In this document: positions 11,066 to 24,300 of the stretch, one piece after another
How positions within the stretch are numbered: the first letter of the stretch is position 1
How the letters are laid out: each line of letters opens with the position of its first letter
DNA from: Palaemon carinicauda
Taxonomy: Eukaryota > Arthropoda > Malacostraca > Decapoda > Palaemonidae
Assembly (NCBI RefSeq): GCF_036898095.1
Contig: NC_090726.1
Span: forward strand, 165,118,017 to 165,182,016
Direction of reading: 5' to 3'
Length of the DNA: 64,000 nucleotides
Notes under the pieces: generated by a model
Told to the model about the DNA's origin: nothing
What the model saw: the letters and a program-made list of their open reading frames with translations, nothing else
Databases searched by the model: none
Made by a program: the position numbers and the translations under genes

Positions 11066-11193
11066 CAAACTACGAAGGGGAATATATGTGGATGACCGAG
11101 GACATGTCCAAGAGTGACCAGAATGAATGCCCTGATGATGCAGCTTTAATTGACTTGGGAGGTTGGGACATAAAAGAAGTCCGAGAGGGATAG
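10891..11193 (+). pseudogene. RNase H-integrase spacer of the Gypsy element, interrupted by a (GA)n microsatellite
   Basis: The frame of 10792 stays open to TAG 11191-11193. It encodes a charged, low-complexity linker in which the (GA)n tract is translated as Arg-Glu repeats. After it the chain continues with acidic residues (MTEDMSKSDQNECPDDAALIDL). No domain is recognised. Confidence 0.55.
11016..11063. repeat. (GA)n microsatellite inside the Gypsy coding region
   Basis: About 24 GA units begin after GACGT and end before TACAAAC. They are in frame with the surrounding reading and give an Arg-Glu run. Confidence 0.97.
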
Positions 11194-12450
11194 AAAAAAG
11201 AGGAATGGATGGAAACAGTGTGGGCAGTGATTTAAGGGGAATCGGAGAGTTATCCGTCATTTCCAAATGTGCCTCGTGAGAAATTCTTTATTGAAAATGA
11301 AGTCTTATATTTTGCTTACGAGAAGAGGGGGGGGGGGGGGAATTTTGTACAAGGGTAGTTCTTTCTCCCTTTTTAATTAAACGAGCCATCCACATTGTAC
11401 ATGCAAGTCTGTATGTTGGTCATTTAGGAATTGATGGAACATTAATGTGAGCACGTGAATCTTTTTTGGTTAGTAATGAAAAAGTCTATAGAGAATTATA
11501 TAGAAGGTTGTCATGCTTGTAACTGTTTCAAAGAACAAAAACACTGTACCGGAAGCCAGAAATTAGCCGGTAGCTCCCATTAAATTATATAGAGTGCAAA
11601 TTGGATTTAGTAGGACCATTACCTACTGGGTTAACACAACAAGTATATATGTGTATTTGTGGATGCATTTACTCGGTATACACATACTTACGCAATGTTG
11701 GATAAATCTGCAAATTCATTAGCCCAGGCGCTGTGCTCTTTCATTACTAGGTTTGGTTGCCCGGAAGTTTTGATAAGTGATAATGGTCTTGAGTTTATAA
11801 ATAAGGTGGTGAAATAGGTCACGGACTATATGAGAAATTGAACCGCATATAGGCCTTCAGCAAATGGCTTAGTAGAGTTGCATAATAGGGAATTAGTGCG
11901 AATTTTGCGTTACTTAGCAGCTGATGACTACCTTCATTAGCACGCCATGCTTCCTACAGCTGAGCTAGCTTTGAACATTGCATATAATACTTTGCTCAAG
12001 GACACGCCATTCTTTTTAGTGTATGGATAAGATCCTGTGTTACCACATACGGTACTCATTAATTCGAAACAATTGCCAAATTATTCAACTGAGCAATACC
12101 GTGTATATTTATTAATCTATTGAGGAGAGTAATGAACACCACTGAAAGGTTTTTGAAAAGAGCCAATGAAAATCACAGCTCCAAGTATGATGGTCGGTTC
12201 AAAACCGCACCGGTAAAAGTATTTGTGGGCGATCGTGTGTATTTGAAATGATTACAACCATGGAAACAAACTAGAGCCAGCGTATTTGGGTCCTTACCGA
12301 GTAAGGATGGTTAAGTGTAACACATTTGTGATACAAAGCATTGTTAGCGGTGCAGTGTCTGAACATCATCAGGCACACATACATGTGGTGCCTGAAGAGG
12401 TAGTTTTCAAGAGTGTTCCTCCTTACCACTGTATACGTGACATCCCTTGA
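11194..12450 (+). pseudogene. Ty3/Gypsy integrase (DDE type) with C-terminal domain, heavily decayed
   Basis: A zinc-binding HHCC region is visible as HASLYVGHLGIDGT (about 11398-11440) with the Cys pair CHAC at 11509-11520. The catalytic core shows KLDLVGPLPTG (first Asp codon 11604-11606), GCPEVLISDNGLEF (second Asp 11779-11781) and RPSANGLVELHNREL (Glu 11875-11877). Only 31 residues lie between the second Asp and the Glu instead of the usual 35, so a short deletion is likely. A later core helix reads AELALNIAYNT (about 11960-11992). The C-terminal GDRVYLK block (about 12228-12248) is typical of Gypsy integrases. The domains are spread over all three frames with many stops, and a G14 run (11327-11340) sits near the start. 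Coding signal fades by about 12450. Confidence 0.82.
11327..11340. repeat. G14 homopolymer
   Basis: Fourteen consecutive G between integrase-upstream sequence and its first zinc-finger region. A likely replication-slippage site, and a likely site of assembly error. Confidence 0.95.
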
Positions 12451-13211
12451 GTTAATGAGTAGAAATTTATTTTTTTCTTTGCTGTTGTTGTTGTTTGAAC
12501 AGACCTCATTTCTTCTTTCGACGTGTTTTAAATAAACATGATGATAACAATGTGTTAAGTTGATGCTAAATTTATACGTAAAATTTTGTGGTAATTTTGC
12601 TGAGTGTAGAAATATGTATAACATTGTTGAGTGAACCTAAAAACAATCAGAGGTTAAATAGGTCAAATGAGATCCGTTAGGCGGATGCTGTATTATTCAT
12701 GTATTTATATGATTCCTGGTTGCTGGGGCTGGGGCGGTTCCCGAATGGCAAGTGGCTGCAGGATTAAAGTTAAGCTTAAAGGATAGGCAGTGTTAGAGAA
12801 TGTGTAGATGTGAATACCTTATACTTAATGTTATAAGAGAAGGGCGGGAAGATGATTGATTTTTCTCGGGAAAACGGTCAATGGCCACCGGTTGAAAGTT
12901 GCAAGTGCAAGTGTTGTAGTGATTTAAATAAATGGTGGAATGGTGATAGTGATTTATGTTGCGAAATTGTGCCGTAAACCCGGACAAGTAAAATCGAGGG
13001 AGGAAGGAATATATATTCCGACCCCTGTCCCACCCAAGAAGCCCGTATTGCCCCCCCCCCCCCCCCCCAACCAGAGGGAGGTTATTGATGAGGTTATGTA
13101 GAACTGATATCATGATTTTTTTTCCCTTTGGATATTCTGTGTTATGGTTGCAGAGCTCTTAAGAAGAAACGAATGGATTTACTTATATTGTTTTGTGTAC
13201 ATTTTTGCGTG

Positions 13212-13214
<3 letters not shown>
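12451..13214. other. Gypsy 3' flank without a recognised LTR, containing a C18 tract
   Basis: No protein similarity is seen. AATAAA-like words (about 12530) and purine-rich patches (about 12836-12856 and 12996-13010) could be remnants of a polypurine tract, but I could not match any stretch here to the 7099-7372 segment. A run of 18 C occupies 13051-13068 and is followed by a purine-rich patch, AGAGGGAGG. Confidence 0.5.
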
Positions 13215-13472
<258 letters not shown>

Positions 13473-14040
13473 ATCTGGTTGCTAACTGTACTGATACTTA
13501 TGCAAGGTGTTTTTATTGTAAAATCACTAAATCATGCAACAAAAAATTTATTTTATTTGAATGTGATTCTTATCTCAATATCTAATCACGGCAGTAAAAA
13601 ATCCAATACTTTTATGGAAACCAAGATTGTAATTTATCTATTAACCATCCGAGTGTCTAGAAACTAGTTTTTGCGGTGAGTATATACAGGAATTCCGGTT
13701 TATGGCTGTGCTCATATATCCAGGTAAACCTGCATGAGCTGTGGATATGAATATTAAATTCCTCCTTTATTAAAATTGCAGTTGGGCGTCATTAAGGCAA
13801 AATTACTTTCACAAAAAATCACGGAAAAGTAATAATAAGGCTGCATATTATTATTGTTTCTTGCGTTTTATGCTGATTTTGTTAATGTTACTATAATTGT
13901 CACTGCATATTTTGATAAAGATATATTAGTGAAAAAATCCAGACCCATTCCTACCAAAGTTATATGAATAGCTTTTTTTTTTTTTAATATTACAATAAAT
14001 GTATATTTATATGACAAACTAGAAACGAAGAATCATTTTC
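13473..14040. other. AT-rich spacer, nothing recognised
   Basis: A plus-strand open stretch reaches 13667, but most of it is microsatellite and the remainder shows no family motif. A T12-13 run lies near 13973-13985. Confidence 0.5.
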
Positions 14041-14044
14041 TTAA

Positions 14045-14338
14045 GTCGACAATCTATCGTCTTTTCTTACTTCCTCTGCTTCGTTTGCAATACATAGGAA
14101 CACATTTGTCTATTCTTTATCCATCTATTATCTGTCCTTATCATATTATATCCTGCCGAGGTCGATTTCCTTTTTCTTTCTTGTTGTTAAAATAGCGTCT
14201 ACTCTGGTTTTTTCTCATATCCATGTCTTTTTTTCTGTATCCTAGTGGTAATCCGATCCTTACTCTTTCCGTAGCTCTTTGCGTTTTAGTCAGTTTATGT
14301 CCTAAGGACTTTAGTAAGCCTCCACGTTTTCTAATCAT
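14045..14338 (-). pseudogene. Remnant resembling the 3' end of a non-LTR retrotransposon ORF2 (RTE/Jockey-like)
   Basis: The minus-strand translation of 14141-14338 contains LTKTQRATERVRIGLPLGYRK followed by DMRKNQSRR. This resembles the QRAMER.mLG.sL.DR...IR..T pattern found near the C-terminus of many animal non-LTR reverse transcriptases. Beyond a stop, in a neighbouring frame, GGACAGATAATAGATGG translates as TDNRW, matching the TDGRW block that follows in those proteins, before the GRP..RW end. The fragment has no catalytic RT core and no start. The match is by recalled pattern only. If right, it is a 5'-truncated, mutated insertion in the opposite orientation to the DIRS and Gypsy elements. 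Confidence 0.5.
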
Positions 14339-14488
14339 AGGTTAATTGTGGTAGGACCATTTGATTAAATAGTTTTCTTTTAAGACAAAGTGGCATTCAT
14401 CATTACCTAATGTAATTTTGTTTCTTTAAAGCTTTCTATCCTAGGCTTATCCTTCCTTTAATTTTGGTCTCATTTCGTAATTATGTAT

Positions 14489-14813
<325 letters not shown>

Positions 14814-14888
<75 letters not shown>
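14814..14888. repeat. (TA)n microsatellite
   Basis: About 37 TA units, starting after CTGTATATATAAATA and ending at ACATACTGTG. Confidence 0.95.
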
Positions 14889-14891
<3 letters not shown>

Positions 14892-14948
14892 CTGTGTAAG
14901 TTGTAACTTTAAACTTGTTGTTTCCAAAGTTTTCAAAAAATTGATATG

Positions 14949-14950
<2 letters not shown>

Positions 14951-15029
<79 letters not shown>

Positions 15030-15069
15030 TATGTATATATATACATATGTATATATATATATATACATA

Positions 15070-15121
<52 letters not shown>

Positions 15122-15160
15122 TATATATAAGTATTTATGTATGTATGTATCGATGATAAA
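14951..15160. repeat. (TA)n microsatellite with TATG/CATA interruptions
   Basis: TA units with regularly placed ATATGTATATATATACATAT-type blocks, each self-complementary, running out through GTATGTATGTATCGATG. Confidence 0.93.
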
Positions 15161-15456
15161 TATATATAGTTATTAGGCTATTTATTTACTGTAATATAGA
15201 TAATAGAAAAAATACAGCGGAAAAAGAAATGTAATTTACTTCAACTGTATGTATTCCTCAAAACAATCACTCTCACTGACAAGGCAAACTACTGAGGTCT
15301 AGTACTTCCGGCATGGAGAGAGACATAAATGGGCAATCTTGGCTAGTCTGAATTTCATTCCACGAGTTGCCATAAGAAGTTATAACTGGGACGAGAAACG
15401 TATATTCACCAAGGACTACGAGCAATGAAGAGTTATCTTAAAAATTTTTTTGCCTT
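15161..15456. other. Unique spacer before the gap, nothing recognised
   Basis: About 300 bases of moderate GC with no long open frame and no repeat family I recognise. This is the last sequence before the N run. Confidence 0.5.
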
Positions 15457-15956
15457 NNNNNNNNNNNNNNNNNNNNNNNNNNNNNNNNNNNNNNNNNNNN
15501 NNNNNNNNNNNNNNNNNNNNNNNNNNNNNNNNNNNNNNNNNNNNNNNNNNNNNNNNNNNNNNNNNNNNNNNNNNNNNNNNNNNNNNNNNNNNNNNNNNNN
15601 NNNNNNNNNNNNNNNNNNNNNNNNNNNNNNNNNNNNNNNNNNNNNNNNNNNNNNNNNNNNNNNNNNNNNNNNNNNNNNNNNNNNNNNNNNNNNNNNNNNN
15701 NNNNNNNNNNNNNNNNNNNNNNNNNNNNNNNNNNNNNNNNNNNNNNNNNNNNNNNNNNNNNNNNNNNNNNNNNNNNNNNNNNNNNNNNNNNNNNNNNNNN
15801 NNNNNNNNNNNNNNNNNNNNNNNNNNNNNNNNNNNNNNNNNNNNNNNNNNNNNNNNNNNNNNNNNNNNNNNNNNNNNNNNNNNNNNNNNNNNNNNNNNNN
15901 NNNNNNNNNNNNNNNNNNNNNNNNNNNNNNNNNNNNNNNNNNNNNNNNNNNNNNNN
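15457..15956. other. Assembly gap, exactly 500 N
   Basis: The round length indicates a placeholder inserted by a scaffolder, not a measured size. Sequence character changes completely across it: mixed transposon DNA on the left, pure AT-rich satellite on the right. Open frames drawn through the N are meaningless. Confidence 0.99.
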
Positions 15957-18900
15957 ATTAGTATTTTTCGAATTATCAGTATTTTATGAATTATTAATAT
16001 TTTTCAAATTATTAGTATTTTTTTAAATTATCAATATTTTTCGAATTATCAATATTTTTTTTTAAATTATTAAAAAAATTTCAAATAATTAATATTTTGA
16101 AAATTATTGATATTTTCAATATTATTAATATTTTTAATATTATTATTTTTCATATTATTAATATTTTTTAATATTATAAATATTATTATTTTCAATATTA
16201 TTAATATTTTTAACATTATTGATATTAATAAAATTATTTATATTATTAAAGTTATTAGGATTTTTTAAAATTATTAGTATTTTTAAAACTATTAGTATTT
16301 TTAAAATTATTAATATTTCTGAAATTATAAATATTTTCAAAATCATTAATATTTAATGTCATTAATATTTTTAAAATAATTAATATTTTTAAAATCATTA
16401 ACATTTTTAAATTCCTTAATATTTTTAAAATTATTTATATTTTTAAAATTATTAATATTTTAAAATTAATATTCATAAAATTATTAATATTTTCGAAATT
16501 TTTAATATTTTTAAAATTATTAATATTTTTAAAATTAACCATATTTTTAGAATTATTCATATTTTTAGAATTATCATTATTTTTAAAATTATTCATATTT
16601 TTAAAATTATTCATATTTTTAAAATTATTCATATTTTTAAAACTATTCATATTTTTAAAATTATTTGGATTTTGTAAAATATTTGTATCTAATTTTTTTG
16701 TCTTTTTAAAATTATTCATATTTCTAAAATTATATTTGTTTTTAAAATTATTAGTCTTTTTAAAATTATTTGTATTTCTAAAATTATTGTTATTTTTGAA
16801 ATTATTCGTATTTTTAAAATTATCAGTATTTTTAGAATTATTAATATTTTTAAAATCATTAGTATTTTTCAAATTATTAGTTTTTTCAAATTATCAGTAT
16901 TTTTTATATTATCAATATTTTTTAAATTATTAATATTTTTTTAAATTATTAATATTTTTTCAATTATTAACATTTTTAAGATTATTGATATTTTTAAAAT
17001 TATTAATAAAAAATATTAATATTTTTAATATTATCAGTATTTTTAAAATTATTATTATTTTTAAAATTATTAATATTTCTAAAAATTATTGATATTTTTT
17101 AAATTATAAATATTTTTAAAATTATTGATATTTATAAAAAAATTATTGCCTCTAAAATTATTAATATTTTTTAAAATTATTAATATTTGTTGAATTATTA
17201 ATACTTTTTTTATTTTTAATATTTTCTAAATTATTAATATATTAATATTATTATACTTTTAATATTCTTGATATTTTTAATATTATTAATATTTTTTAAT
17301 ATTATTTTTAATATTCTTAATATTATTTAATATTAATAATATAATTATCATTTTTAATATTATTAATATTTTCAATATTATTGATATTTTTAAAATTATT
17401 TATAATTTTAGATTAGTATTTTTAAAAATTATTAGTATTTATAAAATTATTAATATTTTTAAAATTAGTATTTTTCAAATTATTAGTATTTTCAAATTAT
17501 CAGTATTTTTAAATTATTAATATTTTTAGATCATTAATATTTTTTTAAATCATCAATATTGTTTGAATTATCAATTTTTTTAAATTATTAATTTTTTTAA
17601 ATTATCAATATATTTTAAATTATTGATATTTCAAAAATTATTATTTTTTTAAAATTATTATTGATTTTAAAATCATTAATATTTTTAAAATCTTTAATAA
17701 TTTTAAAATTATTTATATTTTTTTAATTTATTATCAATTTTAAAATTATTGATATTTTCAAAATTATTAATATTTTTAAAATCATTAATATTTTTGAAAT
17801 TATTAATATTTTCAAAATTAATAATATTTTTAAAAGGATTAATATTTTTGAAATTATTAATATTTTTAAAATTATTAATATTTTTAAAATTATTAATATT
17901 TTTGAAATCATTTATATTTTAAGTCATTATAATTTTTAAAATAATTAATATTTTTAAAATCATTAATATTTCCAAAATCATTATTTTAAAAATTATTAAT
18001 ATTTTCAAAATTATTATTATTTTCAAAATTAGTATTTTGAAAATTATTAATCAATATTATCAAAATTATTAATATTTTTAAAATTATTGATATTTTAAAA
18101 ATTATTAATACTTTAAAAATGATTGATATTGTTAGAATTATTCGTATTTTTTAAAATGTTTTTGTTAGCTTTTAAATTATTAATATTTTTAAAATGATTA
18201 AAATTTTTGAAATTATTGATATTTTTTAAATTATCATTATTTTTTGAATTTTTTATTTTTTTGAATTATCAATATTTTTTTATTTGGTAATATTTTTAAA
18301 ATTACCAATATTTTCAAAATTATTAAAATTTTAAAATTATGGATATTTTTTAAATTTTTTTTATTTTCTAAATTATTGATATTTTTTTTAAATATTAATA
18401 TTTTTTGAATTATTAATATTTTTAATATTTTTAATTTTAAAATTATTATTATTTTTTAAATTATTTATATTTTTAATATTATTAATATTTTTAATATCAT
18501 TATACTTTTGATATTATTGATATTTTTAATATTATTAATATTTTTAATATATTATATTAATATTTTTAATAATATTTTTAATGTTATTATTTCTAATATT
18601 ATTAATAATTTTAATATTATTGATATTTTAAAATTATTTATATTTTTTAAATTATTAGTATTTTCAAAAATTATTAGTATTTTTGAAATTATTAATATTT
18701 TTAAAATTATTAGTATTTTTCAAATTATTAGTATTTTTCAAATTATCAGTATTTTTTATATTATCAATATTTTTTAAATTATTGATATTTTTTTAAATTA
18801 ATAATATTTTTTAAATTATTAATATTTTTAAAATTATTGATATTTTTAATATTGTTAATATTATTATTATTTTTAATATTATTATTATCATTAATATTTT

Positions 18901-20308
18901 TAATATTATTAATATTTTTACCATTATTAATATTTTCAATATTATTGATATTTTTAAAATTATTTGTATTTTTAAAATTATCAGTAATTTCAAAATTATT
19001 AATATTTTAAAAATTATTAGTATTTTTAAAATTATTGATATTTTTAAGATTATTATTTTTTAAAATAGTATTTTTCAAATTATTAAGATTTTTCAAATTA
19101 TCAGTATTTTTCAAATCATTAATATTTTTAAAATCATTAATAATTTTGAAATTATTCATATTTTTTAATTTATTATTAATTTTAAAATTATTAATATTTT
19201 CAAAATTATTAATATTTTTAAAATCATTAATATTTTTAAAATTATTAATATTTTCAAAATTATCAGTATTTTTAAAAGAATTAATATTTTTAAAATTATT
19301 AATATTTTTAAAATCATTGATATTTTTAAAATTATTAATATTTTTAAATTATTAATATTTTTAAAATCATTAATATTTTAAGTCATTATAATTTTTTAGA
19401 TAATTAATATTTTTAAAATCATTAATATTTTCAAAATTATTATTTTTAAAATTATTAATATTTTTAAAATCATCAATATTTTTTAAATTATTAATATTTT
19501 TAATATTTTTATACTTTTATTATTATTTTCAATACTATTATTTTTAATATTAATATTATTATTGATATGATTAATATTATTAATATTTTCTAAATTATTA
19601 TTCTTAATATTATTATTTTTATTATTATTGATATATTTAAAATTATATATTTTTAAAATTATCAATATTTTTAAAAATTATTAGTATTTTTAAAATTATT
19701 AGTATTTTAAAAATTATAAATATTTTTAAAATTATTAATATTTTTGAAATTATTGGTAGTTTTAAAATTATCAGTATTTTTCATATTATCAATATTTTAA
19801 AATTAATAATAATTTCAAGAATATTAATAATTTTGAAAATATCAATAATTTTAAAAATGTCAATTATTTAAAGAATATTAATAATTTAAAAAAAAATATT
19901 GATAATTTAAAAAAACATTGATGATATAAAAAATGTTAAAGATTTACTTTAACATTTTTTATATCATCAATGTTTTTTTAAATTATCAATATTTTTTTTT
20001 AAATTATTAATATTCTTTAAATAATTGACATTTCTAAAATTATTGATATTTTCAAAATTATTAATATTCTTGAAATTATTATTAATTTTAAAATCATTAA
20101 TATTTTTAAAATCATTAATAATTTTTAAATTAATATTTTTAAAATTATTAAAATTTTTAAAATCATTTATATTTTATGTCATTATAATTTTTTAAATAAT
20201 TAATATTTTTAAAATCATTAATATTTTCAAAATCACTGTTATTTTTAAAATTGTTAATATTTTTTAAATTATTATTTTTTTTTAAATTAATATTTTTAAA
20301 ATTATTAA
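15957..20308. repeat. Satellite higher-order block 1, chimeric copy
   Basis: The first part (15957 to about 16870) matches the type seen at 21240-22140, 27260-28160 and 43070-43970. Near 16870 it switches, within a shared word of the AAATTATTAGTTTTTTCAAA kind, to the type seen at about 39250-42680, at a constant offset of 22376-22377 (for example 17723 to 40100 and 18508 to 40885). So about 11 kb of the longer block arrangement (28.1-39.2 kb) is missing here. Confidence 0.7.
19795..20093. repeat. Near-perfect inverted repeat (hairpin), 147-nt arms, 5-nt loop
   Basis: The left arm 19795-19941 is the reverse complement of the right arm 19947-20093, with the loop ATTTA at 19942-19946. I count one mismatch (near 19855 against the matching base near 20033). 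The homopolymer lengths A9/T9 and A7/T7 match exactly between arms. The centre reads GTTAAAG-ATTTA-CTTTAAC. The right arm continues the normal array orientation; the left arm is inverted. This is a foldback that could extrude as a cruciform. Confidence 0.9.
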
Positions 20309-20850
20309 TATTTACAAAATTATTCATATATTTAAAATTATTAATATTTTTAAAATTATTGATATTTTTTAAATTAATCATATTTTTGAAATTATTCAGA
20401 TTTTGAAAATTATTCAGATTTTGAAAATTATTAGATTCTAAAATTTTTCGTATTTTTAAAATTTTTCGTATTTTTAAAATTATTCATATTTTCAAAATTA
20501 TTCATATTTTTAAAATTATCAGTATTTTTAAATTTATTCGTATTTATAAATTATTAGTATCTTTAGAATTATTAATATTTCTAGAATCATTAGTATTTTT
20601 TAAATCATTGGTATTTTTGAAATTATTAGTATTTTTTAAATTACCAGTATTTTTAAAATTATTAATATTGTTAAAATTATTATTGTTTTTAAGATTATTA
20701 GTATTTTTCGAATTATCAGTATTTTATGAATTATTAATATTTTTCAAATTATTAGTATTTTTTTTAAATTATCAATATTTTTTGAATTATCAATATTTTT
20801 TTTAAATTATTAAAAAAATTTCAAATAATTAATATTTTGAAAATTATTAA
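20309..20850. repeat. 542-bp satellite segment, first of a tandem pair
   Basis: It starts at TATTTACAAAATTATTCATA (20309) and is repeated directly at 20851, including AGATTTTGAAAATTATTCAG, TTAGATTCTAAAATTTTTCG and GGTATTTTTGAAATT words. The copies differ at only a few bases (for example ACCAG against ATCAG near 20645/21185). Confidence 0.8.
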
Positions 20851-21392
20851 TATTTACAAAATTATTCATATATTTAAAATTATTAATATTTTTAAAATTA
20901 TTGATATTTTTTAAATTATTCATATTTTTGAAATTATTCAGATTTTGAAAATTATTCAGATTTTGAAAATTATTAGATTCTAAAATTTTTCGTATTTTTA
21001 AAATTTTTCGTATTTTTAAAATTATTCATATTTTCAAAATTATTCATATTTTTAAAATTATCAGTATTTTTAAATTTATTCGTATTTATAAATTATTAGT
21101 ATCTTTAGAATTATTAATATTTCTAGAATCATTAGTATTTTTTAAATCATTGGTATTTTTGAAATTATTAGTATTTTTTAAATTATCAGTATTTTTAAAA
21201 TTATTAATATTGTTAAAATTATTAGTGTTTTTAAGATTATTAGTATTTTTTGAATTATCAGTATTTTATGAATTATTAATATTTTTCAAATTATTAGTAT
21301 TTTTTTAAATTATCAATATTTTTTGAATTATCAATATTTTTTTTAAATTATTAAAAAAATTTCAAATAATTAATATTTTGAAAATTATTGAT
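20851..21392. repeat. 542-bp satellite segment, second of a tandem pair
   Basis: Direct copy of 20309-20850. It then runs on without a break into the longer block that is itself repeated at 26870 and 42682. Confidence 0.8.
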
Positions 21393-24300
21393 ATTTTCAA
21401 TATTATTAATATTTTTAATATTATTATTTTTTATATCATTAATATTTTTTAATATTATAAATATTATTATTATTTTCAATATTATTAATATTTTTAACAT
21501 TATTGACATTAATAAAATTATTTATATTATTAAAGTTATTAGGATTTTTTAAAATTATTAGTATTTTTAAAACTATTAGTATTTTTAAAATTATTAATAT
21601 TTCTGAAATTATAAATATTTTCAAAATCATTAATATTTAATGTCATTAATATTTTTAAAATAATTAATATTTTTAAAATCATTAACATTTTTAAATTCCT
21701 TAATATTTTTAAAATAATTTATATTTTTAAAATTATTAATATTTTAAAATTAATATTCATAAAATTATTAATATTTTCGAAATTTTTAATATTTATAAAA
21801 TTATTAATATTCTTAAAATTAACCATATTTTTAGAATTATTCATATTTTTAGAATTATCATTATTTTTAAAATTATTCATATTTTTAAAATTATTCATAT
21901 TTTTAAAATTATTCATATTTTTAAAACTATTCATATTTTTAAAATTATTTGGATTTTGTAAAATATTTGTATCTAATTTTTTTGTCTTTTTAAAATTATT
22001 CATATTTCTAAAATTATATTTGTTTTTTAAAATTATTAGTCTTTTTAAAATTATTTGTATTTCTAAAATTATTGTTATTTTTTGAAATTATTCGTATTTT
22101 TAAAATTATCAGTATTTTTAGAATTATTAATATTTTTAAAATCATTAGTATTTTGAAAATTATTTGTAATTTTTGAAATTATTAGTATATTTTAAATTAT
22201 TAGTATTTTATAAATTATTAATATTTTCAAAATTATTAATATTTATAAAATTATTAGTATTTTTAAAATTATCAGTGTTTTATAAATTATTAATATTTTT
22301 TAAATTAATAATATTTTTTTTAAATTATCAATATTTTTTAAATTATCAATATTTTTTTTGTATTATTAAAAAAATTTTAAATTATTATTTTTGAGATTAT
22401 TGATATTTTTAAAATTATTAATATTTTCGAAATTATTAATAAATTTGAAATCATCAATATTTTTGAAATCATTAATAATTTTAAAATTGTTAATACTTTC
22501 GAAATTATTAGTATTTTTGAATTTATTGATAATTTTAAAATTATTAATATTTTCAAAATTACCAATACTTTTAAAATCATTAATATTTTTTAAATAATTA
22601 ATAATTTTCTAAATTATCAATATTATATAATTATCAATATTTTTTTTAATTATCAATATTTTTTAAATTATGAATATTTTTATCAAATTGTTAACATTTT
22701 TGAAATTATGGATATTTTTAAGATATTAATATTTTGAAAATTATTGATAATTTTAAAATTATCAATATTTTAAAAATAATCAAGTTTTAAAATTATTAGT
22801 ATTTTTAAAATTTTTAGTATTTTTAAAATTATTGGTATTTTTAAAATTATTCGTATTTTTAAAATTATTCGTATTTTTGAAATTATTAGTATTTGTAGAA
22901 TTATTAATATTTTTAAAATCATTAGTATTTTGAAAATGATTGGTATTTTTGAAATTATTAGTATTTTAAAAATGATTAATTTTTTTTAAAATTATTAGTA
23001 TTTTTAAAGTTATCAGTATTTTTCAAATTATCAGTATTTTTTAAAATATTAATATTTTTTAAATTATTAATATTTTTAAATTATCAATATTTTTTTAAAA
23101 TTTGTTAACATTTTTTTAAATTATCAATATTTATAAAATTATTTATATTTTTAAAATCATTAATATTTTTAAAATCATTAATATTTTTTAAATTATCAAT
23201 AATTTTAAAATTATTAATATTTTGGAAATTATTAGTATTTTTTAAATTATCAATAATTTTAAAACTATTAATATATTCAAAATCATCAATATTTTTAGAA
23301 TCATTAATATTTTTAAAATTATTAATATTTTTTAAATTATCAATATTTTTTAAATTATCAATATTTTTTAAATTATCAATATTTTTAAAATTATCAATAT
23401 TTTTTAAATTATCATTATTTTTCAAATTAAGAAAATTTTTTAAATTATTAATATTTTAAGAATCATTGATAATTTTAAAATTATCAATATTTTAAAAATC
23501 ATTAATAATTTTAAACTTATTAATATTTTTAAAATTATTAGTATTTTTAAAATTATTAATATTTTCGAAATCATTATTTTTTCCTAAATCATTGATATTT
23601 TTAAAATTAATAATATTTTTAAAATTATTAATATTTTTTAAAATTATTAATATTTTCAATATCATTAATATTTTTAAAATCATTAATATTTTTTAAATTA
23701 TTAATATTTTTGAATTTACAAATATTTTTAAAATCATTAATATTTTTAAGATTATTAATATTTTTAAAATTATTAATATTTTTAAAATTATAAAAAAATT
23801 TAAATTATTAATATTTTTAAAATTATTATTATTTTTGAAATTATCAGTATTTTTAAAATGATTATTTTTCAAATTATTGATATTTTTAAAAAATTTTGTC
23901 AGCTTTTATTGATATTTTTAAAAATTTTTGTTAGCTTTTGAATTATTAATATTTTTAAAATTATCAAAATTTTTATGATTATTGATATTTTTTAAATTAT
24001 TATTATTTTTTAAATTGCTGATATTTTTAACTCATTAATATTTTTTTTTAATTTGTAATATTTTTTATATTACCAAAATTTTCAAAATTATTCAAAATTT
24101 TTAAATTATTGATATTTTCAAATTATTATTTTTTAAATTATTGATATTTTTTTAATTATTAACAGTTTTTAAATTATTAATATTTTTAATATTAATAATT
24201 TTTAAATTATTAATATTTTTTAAATTATTTATATTTTTATTATTATTAATATTTTTAATAATATTATCAATGATATTTTTAATATTAATATTTTTACTAT

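Noticed and set aside
10871..11266. 131-codon minus-strand open frame opposite the RNase H-integrase spacer
   Set aside because: Its core is the Ser-Leu translation of the (GA)n tract. The plus strand carries the recognisable element frame.
12271..13113. Minus-strand open frames of 106-117 codons in the Gypsy 3' flank
   Set aside because: No motif, biased composition (one runs through the C18 tract as Gly repeats), and no partner exon.
15425..15989. Open frames across the N run
   Set aside because: They consist of undetermined residues and exist only because N cannot encode a stop.
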